64,000 nt of DNA from JADMIH01 sp035274425 (GTDB taxonomy: Bacteria > Chloroflexota > Chloroflexia > QHBQ01 > JADMIH01), in contig DATEOC010000039.1 in the NCBI GenBank assembly GCA_035274425.1, positions 62,001 through 126,000 on the forward strand. Direction: 5' to 3'. The notes beneath the pieces are model-generated. The model ran no database searches. It had not been told where the DNA came from and saw only the letters and a program-made list of their open reading frames with translations. Made by a program: the position numbers and the translations under genes. Within the stretch, counting starts at the first letter, position 1. Every line of letters begins with the position of its first letter. Positions 40,378 through 47,536 of this stretch are shown one piece after another.

Positions 40378-41056
40378 TTGAAGTTATCGGTGGTCGTCCC
40401 GGTCTACAATGAAGAGAAGACCATACGCGAGCTTATCGAGAGGGTGCGTGCCGTGCCCATCGAGAAAGAGATTATAGCGGTGGACGATTGCTCCACCGAC
40501 GGGACTCGTGATGAGCTGAAGAAGCTGGCCGATGAAGGCAAGATACGCCTCTTTCTGCACAAGGTGAACCAGGGGAAGGGCGCTGCCTGCCGCACCGGTA
40601 TCCGCCAGATCACGGGTGACGTCGTGATCATCCAGGACGCAGACCTCGAATACGACCCAAACGATTACCCCACCCTGCTCAAGCCTATCCAGCAGGGGAA
40701 AGTCAAGGTCGTGTATGGCTCGCGCTTCCTGGGGCCGCACAAGGCGATGTATTTCTGGCACACCGTGGGCAATAAGATGCTCACCCTCGTCACCAACGTG
40801 CTGTATGACACCACCCTCACCGATATGGAGACGTGCTACAAGGTCTTCACAGCAGATATAGCGCACGGCTTACGTCTCAAGGCCAACAGGTGGGGCTTCG
40901 ACCCGGAGATTACCGCGAAGATACTCAAGCAGGGCCACCGCATATATGAAGTGCCCTGCTCCTACAACGGGCGCGAGTTCTGGGAGGGGAAGAAAATCTC
41001 CTGGAAGGACGGCTTCACTATTATTCGGACCCTTATCAAGTACCGCTTCTTCGATT

Positions 41057-41058
<2 letters not shown>
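40378..41058 (+). CDS. Family 2 glycosyltransferase (dolichol-phosphate mannosyltransferase-like)
   Basis: 226-residue cytoplasmic GT-A enzyme. SVVVPVYNEEKTIRELIERV, AVDDCSTDGT, NQGKGAACRTGI and IIQDADLEYDPNDYP (DAD metal site) identify it as a DPM1/polyisoprenyl-phosphate hexosyltransferase-type GT2. The size without a membrane tail fits a soluble type. The start is TTG 40378 with AGGGAG seven bases before it. It is followed by a 10-unit 7-bp array and a ROK kinase gene. The likely product is a lipid-linked hexose used for wall or surface glycosylation. Confidence 0.9.
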
Positions 41059-41148
<90 letters not shown>

Positions 41149-41198
41149 GCGATGGATAGCAAATTACCCATTGTCGCCCAACAGCTAATAGCATCATC

Positions 41199-42173
41199 AT
41201 GAGCTTCATCGGCATAGATGTAGGTGGGACTAAGATACTTGGGGTGCGTGCTGACCGCGAAGGCAAGATAGCCACGCAGGTGCGGCGGCCTACGCGCGGC
41301 TCGGAAGGGCTGGAAGCGGTGGTAGACCGCATCGCTCGCATGATAAAGGATCTTACTCCACGCCGTGGTGAAGTGGAGGGGATTGGCGTGGGCATACCCG
41401 GCCCGACCGACCCCATGAAGGGACTGGTGTACAACCCACCCAACCTCCCTGGCTGGGGGAGTGTGCCGCTCCGCGACATGCTGAGGGAGCGCCTCGATCT
41501 CGATGACGATATTCCTTTAGTGCTGGTCAACGATGCTAACGCTGCCGGGCTGGCCGAGTTCAAGTTCGGCGCGGGTTCTCCAAAGAGCATGAGGAGGGAG
41601 ATAAAGCACCTCGTCTACCTGACGGTCAGCACAGGGGTGGGCGGAGGCGTCGTTATTGATGGCAAGTTGTTGGTGGGGTCGTCGGGGCTGGCAGCCGAGC
41701 TTGGGCACATGGTGATCGATGTGAGTGGCCCGCGCTGTTACTGCGGGGGGATAGGGCATCTGGAAGCGATGGCGTCCGGTACGGCGCTCGCTCGCGAGGG
41801 GTACATGGTGGTCGCCTCGCCACGCAAGACGAGCATGTCCGATGCGGTCGGGGGCAACCCGGATAAAGTGACCGCCGAGGTAGTGGTGCAGGCTGCCCAG
41901 GAGGGCGACCCCGCGGCGTGCGAGCTAATGGAGCGTGAGGGCTTCCTGGTGGGCATAGGTGTGGTAAACTGTATCCACACGTTCAACCCTGAGCTTATCG
42001 TCATAGGAGGCGGGGTGAGCAACGCGGGTAGCCTCCTCTTCGACCCCGTGCGTGCGACTGTCGAGGCAAAGGTTATGCCTGCCTATCTGGGCACCTACGA
42101 GATAGTGCCAGCCGCCCTCAAGGGGACCTCCGGCGCGCTAGGGGCGGTCGCTGCTGCTCTCGCTGAGAGTTGA
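41199..42173 (+). CDS. ROK-family glucokinase
   Basis: 324-residue sugar kinase, ATP-dependent. IGIDVGGTKILGVRA is the phosphate-1 motif and LVNDANAAGLAEF contains the catalytic Asp. STGVGGGVVIDG is the phosphate-2 motif, and ELGHMVIDVSGPRCYCGGIGHLEAMASG the ROK signature. The zinc-binding CxCGxxGCxE has His in place of the third Cys (GHLE). Glucokinase is the most likely activity; other hexoses are possible. The gene is preceded by a long 7-bp repeat array. Confidence 0.9.
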   Translation: MSFIGIDVGGTKILGVRADREGKIATQVRRPTRGSEGLEAVVDRIARMIKDLTPRRGEVEGIGVGIPGPTDPMKGLVYNPPNLPGWGSVPLRDMLRERLDLDDDIPLVLVNDANAAGLAEFKFGAGSPKSMRREIKHLVYLTVSTGVGGGVVIDGKLLVGSSGLAAELGHMVIDVSGPRCYCGGIGHLEAMASGTALAREGYMVVASPRKTSMSDAVGGNPDKVTAEVVVQAAQEGDPAACELMEREGFLVGIGVVNCIHTFNPELIVIGGGVSNAGSLLFDPVRATVEAKVMPAYLGTYEIVPAALKGTSGALGAVAAALAES

Positions 42174-42282
42174 CCGTTTACCCGCCAAGACGCCAAGAGT
42201 GTCAAGAGACCGCCAAGATTTTATGGTTGACCGCAGAGACGCAGCGTAGAGGTTCTTGGGGAATTACGAATTACACGCTAAT

Positions 42283-42342
42283 CTCACGCATCATGCATCA
42301 TGCATCATGCATCACGTTTCACGTTTCACGTTTCACGTTTCA
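42283..42342. repeat. 7-bp arrays ATCATGC and TCACGTT
   Basis: Three ATCATGC units pass directly into four TCACGTT units just before the next gene, in the opposite orientation to the GATGCGT/AACGTGA arrays elsewhere. Confidence 0.85.
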
Positions 42343-42361
42343 ATGATTAGCCGGGAGCGAG

Positions 42362-42739
42362 ATGAGCGACGAAGGTCTCATAACCGGGTTACCTACCCTG
42401 ATGGCCGTGTACGGCACGAAGCTCGATGCAGAGAGTGTGTTGGAGCAATTGCGTTCGGTCCGCTATCCGGTTGCCGATGTGTCGGTATACCACCGACCCA
42501 GGGGCACCGATCAGGTAATAGATGCTACGACGGGCCAGGTAGCCGCCGGGCAGACGCTCACCGAGTCAGAGGTCACCGCCAGGATGCTGGAGCACCTCGA
42601 AACAGTGGTCCTCTTGCACCCACCTGATGACCAGCTTCGCGCCGTCCATGACGCTCTCGCCGCACTCGGCGCTGCCAGCTTCCTCCATGAGAGCGATACG
42701 CAGTGTATACGACGTGGGGGAGTGAAACGTGAGGCGTGA
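42362..42739 (+). CDS. Small protein of unknown function
   Basis: 125 residues, alpha/beta, cytoplasmic, not recognised. It begins MSDEGLITGLPTLMAVYGTK and contains ESVLEQLRSVRYPVADVSVY, reminiscent of heat-induced or stress proteins that bind as alpha/beta dimers (general stress 17M-like), but the match is weak. GGGAG lies four bases before ATG 42362. A 7-bp array starts in its last codons and continues to 42783. Confidence 0.55.
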   Translation: MSDEGLITGLPTLMAVYGTKLDAESVLEQLRSVRYPVADVSVYHRPRGTDQVIDATTGQVAAGQTLTESEVTARMLEHLETVVLLHPPDDQLRAVHDALAALGAASFLHESDTQCIRRGGVKREA

Positions 42740-42783
42740 CGACGGACGACGGACGACGGACGATAACGTCTGAAACGTGACGG
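42725..42783. repeat. 7-bp arrays GACGGAC flanked by AACGTGA
   Basis: Four GACGGAC-type units between two GAAACGTGA words. The first words form the last codons of the preceding gene. Confidence 0.75.
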
Positions 42784-42858
42784 TTGTTGGATTGGTGGGG
42801 CGTTGTTATAAGGTCGACACGATATGTAGGGGAAGCCTGGAGAGAGGTACGATAAGGT

Positions 42859-43539
42859 ATGTTCGGTTCATTTGACTTCGACCCGATCTATTTCACCGGC
42901 TTCTTGCTGGGGTTCGTCATCGGCACGACTTTTCACGAGTTCATGCACGCTTATTCAGCGTTGCTGCTCGGTGATAACACTGCCCAGAGGGAAGGTCGCG
43001 TAACTCTCAATCCGGCGGCGCATTTTGATCCTATTGGCTTTATCATGGGCGTACTGCTCGCCCTGGGTATAGGCTTTCTCGCCTGGGGCAGGCCGGTGCC
43101 TGTGAATCCATATGCTTTGCGCTTTGGAAGGCGCGGGATGGCTATCGTAGCGGTGGCGGGACCGTTATCGAACCTGGCATTCGCGGGACTCCTTACTCTG
43201 GTATACAGGTTCGGCGGGACTGCTTTGCCCGCTGACGTCCACACGGTCCTGGGATACATGATACTTATCAATATGTTCCTCTTCGCGTTCAATCTCATCC
43301 CCATCCCTCCATTGGATGGCTACAATATCCTGGTTGGCATTCTCCCCAACTACTGGACGATCATCCTTGAGCCGCTGAGACGCTACAGCCTGCCCATTCT
43401 CCTGACTATGGTCTTTTTCCTACCCTACATTGGCCAGTCCCTCGCCCGTACCATCCCCGGTTTCAGCCTCGACCCGGTGCGCGAAGCCCTTATTCCGGTA
43501 ATCACTTTGTTGCAAAGGCTCCTCCTGGGTTTTGGATAG
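42859..43539 (+). CDS. Site-2-protease family membrane metallopeptidase (M50)
   Basis: 226-residue intramembrane zinc protease, Rip/SpoIVFB-like group. The first helix carries HEFMH (H26, E27, H30) and a later helix NLIPIPPLDGYN with D153 as the third ligand. Six helices are predicted. Such proteases cleave membrane-bound regulators; no substrate is adjacent. Its stop codon overlaps the start of the next gene, so the two are coupled. Confidence 0.92.
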   Translation: MFGSFDFDPIYFTGFLLGFVIGTTFHEFMHAYSALLLGDNTAQREGRVTLNPAAHFDPIGFIMGVLLALGIGFLAWGRPVPVNPYALRFGRRGMAIVAVAGPLSNLAFAGLLTLVYRFGGTALPADVHTVLGYMILINMFLFAFNLIPIPPLDGYNILVGILPNYWTIILEPLRRYSLPILLTMVFFLPYIGQSLARTIPGFSLDPVREALIPVITLLQRLLLGFG

Positions 43540-44065
43540 GTGGCTTTACAGGTCGCGGCAGTTCTTCGGCGCGCTGCTCGGAAGGGTACAGGCGGTTGAG
43601 ATGGCGGAGGCACGGCACGTGCTCGGTCCCAGCCTGTATTCAATCTTCGCTTCTATGCCCGGCCAGTACAGGCGACACGCTCTTGCCGTCTACCGCCGGG
43701 TGCGTGCCAGTGGTTGTGGCGACCCCCATATTCTACAGGCGGCGCTCCTGCATGACGCGGGCAAATATGACCCCGTTTCCGGGCGGTATGTGACAATACC
43801 TCACAGGGTCGTAATCGTGCTGCTGAAAGTGACGCCTATGGGCAAGCGGTTGCTCAGGAAGCTGGCGCGCCCCTCGCCCCAGGGCGTTTTCGGCCTCTTA
43901 CTTTACCCGTTTTACCTCAGCCAGCACCACGCGGAGATGGGCGCACGCCTTGCGGCAGAGCGTGACGCGCCCCAGGAGGTCGTAGAGTTGATCGCACACC
44001 ATCACCGGCACGATCATATAAGCGCAGGTTTGAGGACCTTGCAGGTAGCGGATGAAGAGAGTTGA
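43532..44065 (+). CDS. HD-domain phosphohydrolase-like protein
   Basis: 177 residues. LQAALLHDAGKYD supplies the HD pair and IAHHHRHDHI and QHHAEMGARLAAE further metal ligands, as in the HD/HDc superfamily of nucleotide phosphohydrolases. The start is TTG 43532, overlapping the protease stop by eight bases. Substrate unknown. A 27-bp-arm palindrome begins ten bases after its stop codon. Confidence 0.82.
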   Translation: MDRWLYRSRQFFGALLGRVQAVEMAEARHVLGPSLYSIFASMPGQYRRHALAVYRRVRASGCGDPHILQAALLHDAGKYDPVSGRYVTIPHRVVIVLLKVTPMGKRLLRKLARPSPQGVFGLLLYPFYLSQHHAEMGARLAAERDAPQEVVELIAHHHRHDHISAGLRTLQVADEES

Positions 44066-44074
44066 ATGGGAAAT

Positions 44075-44131
44075 CTTCTTTCTCTTCCAAATATCGGCCC
44101 CTCAGGGGCCGATATTTGGAAGAGAAAGAAG
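44075..44131. terminator. Perfect 27-bp-arm palindrome after the HD gene
   Basis: CTTCTTTCTCTTCCAAATAT-CGGCCCC pairs exactly with its complement around TCA. Unlike the others there is no U-run after the GC core, so termination would be atypical; it may be a structural or processing element. Confidence 0.6.
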
Positions 44132-44153
44132 GAAAGTTTGGTTAGATATTTCG

Positions 44154-44804
44154 ATGAACCCGAACAGTGACCTGAAACAATATTATGCAGACCGCGCCCA
44201 GGAGTATGAGCGGGTCTATGCGCTCCCTGAGCGCCAGGACGATCTTCGCGCCCTGCGCGGCTTGCTTCAGGAACTGCTCGCGGGGCATGACGTATTAGAG
44301 GTTGCGTGCGGTACGGGTTATTGGACGCAGCCCGTCTCTGAAACGGCGCGCTCTATCCTGGCAACGGATGTGAATAGCGAAGTGCTCGACCTGGCCCGGA
44401 AGAAGCTGTACCCTGCCGGCAAAGTCCGCTTCCAACTGGCCGATGCGTTTACCCTGGAAGGGGTATCAGGTGACTTCACCGCTGGGTTCGCTGCATTCTG
44501 GTGGTCGCATATCAAGCGGAGTGAATTGCGCGGCTTCTTGAAAGAGTTTCATGCTAAACTGGGACCGGGCAGGTTGGTCGTCTTCGCCGATAATAGCTTG
44601 AGGGGGACTCGCCACCCCTTCACCCGCCACGATGCCGAGGGCAACACCTTCCAGACCCGTCGCCTTGAAGATGGGCGGGAGTACGAAGTCTTGAAGAATA
44701 TACCGACCGAAGCTGAGTTGAGAGATTGCCTGGACGGCATTGCGGCGGATATAGCCTTTATAAGCCTGACTTATTATTGGTGCCTGACGTATCAAACCGC
44801 GTGA
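44154..44804 (+). CDS. Class I SAM-dependent methyltransferase
   Basis: 216 residues. The start is set to ATG 44154 because the frame upstream runs through the palindrome. DVLEVACGTGYWTQPVSETA is motif I and SILATDVNSEVLDLA motif II of the Rossmann fold. Family-level assignment to the Methyltransf_11/25 type; the substrate is unknown. A cupin gene follows after 14 bases. Confidence 0.88.
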   Translation: MNPNSDLKQYYADRAQEYERVYALPERQDDLRALRGLLQELLAGHDVLEVACGTGYWTQPVSETARSILATDVNSEVLDLARKKLYPAGKVRFQLADAFTLEGVSGDFTAGFAAFWWSHIKRSELRGFLKEFHAKLGPGRLVVFADNSLRGTRHPFTRHDAEGNTFQTRRLEDGREYEVLKNIPTEAELRDCLDGIAADIAFISLTYYWCLTYQTA

Positions 44805-44818
44805 TACGGAGAGAAGGA

Positions 44819-45181
44819 ATGCCCTCGTTCCACCACCGAAAGCTGCCCGAGCACAGCACATTGCTGTCCGGCCATACTCCTCCTGACGGCACCGGCTTCA
44901 AATCGGAGCGACTCCAAATCTGGTATAACAACACCACGACGGGTTGGGCTGACCCGATACCCCACCTTCATACGGAGAGCGACGAGTGCTTCATCGTGCT
45001 CAGAGGTAGCTTGCGAATCGAGGTAGAGGAGGAGCAATACACTATAGGTCCGGGCGAGTTCTGTTGCTTTCCCGCGGGCGTCTACCACTCTATAATAGAA
45101 GTCTACCCGCCTGCCGAGACCCTTATGGTCCGTGCGCCCTCCATAAACGACAAAATAGAGCAGGAATCGAGGCGTGACTGA
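44819..45181 (+). CDS. Single-domain cupin
   Basis: 120 residues. The start at ATG 44819 has GGAGAGAAGGA directly upstream; longer readings extend into the methyltransferase gene. IPHLHTESDECFIVLRGSL and GEFCCFPAGVYHSI are the two cupin motifs, with His and Glu ligands for a metal. The next gene (scpA) overlaps its stop, so translation is coupled. Role unknown; sugar- or phosphate-compound binding is common. Confidence 0.85.
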   Translation: MPSFHHRKLPEHSTLLSGHTPPDGTGFKSERLQIWYNNTTTGWADPIPHLHTESDECFIVLRGSLRIEVEEEQYTIGPGEFCCFPAGVYHSIIEVYPPAETLMVRAPSINDKIEQESRRD

Positions 45182-46010
45182 TTCGGCAGTACGAAATGGA
45201 GAGTTTCAGGTCCACCTTGAGGTGTTCGAGGGTCCACTTGACCTCCTCCTCAAGCTGATAGAGCGCAAGCAGCTTGACATTAGCAAGGTCGCCCTGGCGG
45301 AGGTGGCCGACGGCTTTCTGCAATACCTGGAGGCCCACCCCGACATGCTGCCCGGCCCGATGGCCTCTTTCGTGTGGGTGGCGAGCAAGCTGATCTGGCT
45401 CAAGTCGCAGGGCCTACTCCCCAGGCCGCCTACGGTTCGCTCTGAAGAGGATGACGAGGACCCAGGTGACGAGCTTGTGCGTCGCCTCGAAGCGTATAAG
45501 CGCGTGCAACAGGCCGCGAAGTGGCTGCGCGAGCGCGAAGCGCAGGGTTTGCGCTCCTATGAGCGCCCCATCTCCCTCAAGGATGAGCGTATGAGCTTCG
45601 CCAGCGAGGAGGATCGCCCGCTCGACAGCGGCCTGAGTGGTGTATCCCTCTCGAAACTGGTCAAGATGGTCCAGCGGCGGATGCAGCTACAGATGCCCAC
45701 TACGTCCGTTGTGAATGCGCCTACCAATGGACACGTTATTACCGTAGCCGAAAAGGTTGCGTACCTGCGCAAGCGCCTGAACAAGCTGAAAGAAGGGGGG
45801 AGGATACCTCTGGGTGAGGAGTTCGCCCAGGCGGCTCTCCGCTCACGCACCGAATTGGTGGTGCTCTTTATGGCTGTGCTGGAGGTAATCCGGCGGAAGC
45901 TAGGTGTGGCTGAGCAGGATGACTTGTTTGGGGAGATATGGTTGATGGCTGACGGCGGACGGCGGACGGCGGACGGCGGACGACGGATGACGAAAGACGA
46001 TAATGAGTGA
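45174..46010 (+). CDS. scpA: Segregation and condensation protein A
   Basis: 278-residue kleisin subunit of the SMC-ScpAB condensin. FQVHLEVFEGPLDLLLKLIERKQLDISKVALAEV is the diagnostic N-terminus; the middle is acidic and the C-terminal winged helix includes VVLFMAVLEVIRRK. GTG 45174 overlaps the cupin stop codon. scpB is not adjacent. The last about 22 residues (MADGGRRTADGGRRMTKDDN) are encoded by a GACGGCG 7-bp array that has run into the gene and displaced the original stop, so this tail is probably not functional. Confidence 0.93.
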   Translation: MTDSAVRNGEFQVHLEVFEGPLDLLLKLIERKQLDISKVALAEVADGFLQYLEAHPDMLPGPMASFVWVASKLIWLKSQGLLPRPPTVRSEEDDEDPGDELVRRLEAYKRVQQAAKWLREREAQGLRSYERPISLKDERMSFASEEDRPLDSGLSGVSLSKLVKMVQRRMQLQMPTTSVVNAPTNGHVITVAEKVAYLRKRLNKLKEGGRIPLGEEFAQAALRSRTELVVLFMAVLEVIRRKLGVAEQDDLFGEIWLMADGGRRTADGGRRMTKDDNE

Positions 46011-46040
46011 TGCGTGATGCGTGATGCGTGATGCGTAATG
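45951..46040. repeat. GACGGCG and GATGCGT 7-bp arrays, partly inside scpA
   Basis: The first part (45951-46003) is coding sequence of scpA, with five GGACGGC units; the second part is a GTGATGC array beyond its stop. Confidence 0.85.
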
Positions 46041-46070
46041 TCTTTTCCTTCTGCTACTATTCTTTTTCTG

Positions 46071-46243
46071 TTCTGTCGCCCTTCCAGGGCTTGGGCGGAT
46101 AAATGGATAGCTTACCTCAGGCTTGCGCCGTGGGGCTACATTCTACCGTCCCTCTGGGGCTGAGAATAAACGGGTGGGGTTAGCCTTGTTGTAAGCTGTA
46201 TGCGGATGCTATATTCTACAGCCCATTCGAGGCTGAGAATATG
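46071..46243. repeat. Three tandem ~71-bp degenerate units
   Basis: TTCTGTCGCCCTTCCAGGGC (46071), TTCTACCGTCCCTCTGGGGC (46141) and TTCTACAGCCCATTCGAGGC (46214) begin units spaced 70 and 73 bp. The second and third share CTGAGAATA. The 46244-46395 remainder holds no gene. Confidence 0.6.
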
Positions 46244-46395
46244 CTCTATCAGCATGACGCCATATTGCGTAATATCGGATATGCATATACAATCTCTTAC
46301 GATCTTTGCGTATTCTGCGTCTCTGCGGTGAACCCCAAATAATCTTGGCGGTTTCTTGGCGCTCCTGGCGTCTTGTCGGTTAGGGTTAGATTGTT

Positions 46396-47397
46396 ATGAA
46401 TGTATACAAATCTCTCCTGGCAGGGTTGGAAGATAGGCTGGAGCGTATGGAGCGCCCGCCCGTTATCACTATGACCACCGACTTTGGGCTGCATGATGGC
46501 TACGTCGGCACGATGAAGGGTGTCATCCATACTTTGCTGCCCGACGCCGCGGTGGTGGACATCAGCCACGCGGTGGGGCCACAGCAAATCCACGAAGCGG
46601 CTTTTATCCTCTATCGCGCCTATCGCTACTTTCCCGCCAGCGCCATACACATCGCGGTGGTGGACCCAGGGGTGGGAACGAGCCGCAGGCCAATCGTGCT
46701 GGTCACGCGGCATGGCACCTTCGTCGGACCGGACAACGGTATCTTCACCTACGTCCTGCGCGCCGAGCGAGCATCGGTGCGCGACCCCGAAATGGCGGGG
46801 AGGCCTGCCTGGGTAGGGGGGATGTGGGGGGTAGCGCCTAACTGGGCAGGTGACGAGCCGTCGCGGGGAGAAGATGGGGATGAGGAGGATGCTTACGGTC
46901 TCCCCCGCGCCTACCACCTGATCAACCCCGACTACTGGCTCGCCAGCGTAAGCTCTACGTTTCACGGGCGCGACATCTTCGCACCCTCAGCGGCCCACCT
47001 CGCGAGTGGCGCGCAGCCTGAGCGCATGGGCGAGCTTGTCTCAGCAGATGGCCTGATTATGCTTCCCACAGGAGCGCCTCGCATCCACCGCTCAAGCCGG
47101 GGCACCACGATAGTCGGCCAGATCGTGTACATGGATCACTTCGGCAACATCATCACCAACCTCCCTGAGCGCCTGTTGGCACCTCTCCTGGAAGACGCAG
47201 CACGAACTCCAATTGTCGAGATTGGGGACCACAAGATACGTGGCCTCCACCACTCTTATGGGGATGTTGGGGAAGGTCAGCCCCTCGCGCTGATCGGCTC
47301 CGAGCGTCTATTAGAGATAGCTGTGCGTAATGCGAATGCTGCACAGCGGATGAAGGTGCGGATAGGTGATCCTGTAAGGATAGTCGTCGGGAGCTAA
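46396..47397 (+). CDS. SAM hydrolase / hydroxide adenosyltransferase (DUF62 family)
   Basis: 333 residues. TMTTDFGLHDGYVGTMKGV and VVDPGVGTSRRPIVL identify the SAM hydroxide adenosyltransferase family, which cleaves S-adenosylmethionine to adenosine and methionine. The C-terminal half has YMDHFGNIITNLP. An inserted acidic loop (about 155-175, GDEPSRGEDGDEEDAYG) is unusual. ATG 46396 is listed; ATG 46447 just before the conserved core also has GGAG upstream. The function is cytoplasmic. The gene stands alone. Confidence 0.88.
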   Translation: MNVYKSLLAGLEDRLERMERPPVITMTTDFGLHDGYVGTMKGVIHTLLPDAAVVDISHAVGPQQIHEAAFILYRAYRYFPASAIHIAVVDPGVGTSRRPIVLVTRHGTFVGPDNGIFTYVLRAERASVRDPEMAGRPAWVGGMWGVAPNWAGDEPSRGEDGDEEDAYGLPRAYHLINPDYWLASVSSTFHGRDIFAPSAAHLASGAQPERMGELVSADGLIMLPTGAPRIHRSSRGTTIVGQIVYMDHFGNIITNLPERLLAPLLEDAARTPIVEIGDHKIRGLHHSYGDVGEGQPLALIGSERLLEIAVRNANAAQRMKVRIGDPVRIVVGS

Positions 47398-47536
47398 TTG
47401 CTGATTGATTTGCGGTGTCCCTTTACAAGGGAACTTAACAGCAACCTAATGCGGGCTTTGTTATATTACCTACTATGCAGATATGTACTCGGCATTCTTA
47501 GCCATTCCCTCGTCACGTAGCCATCAGAGGTACACT

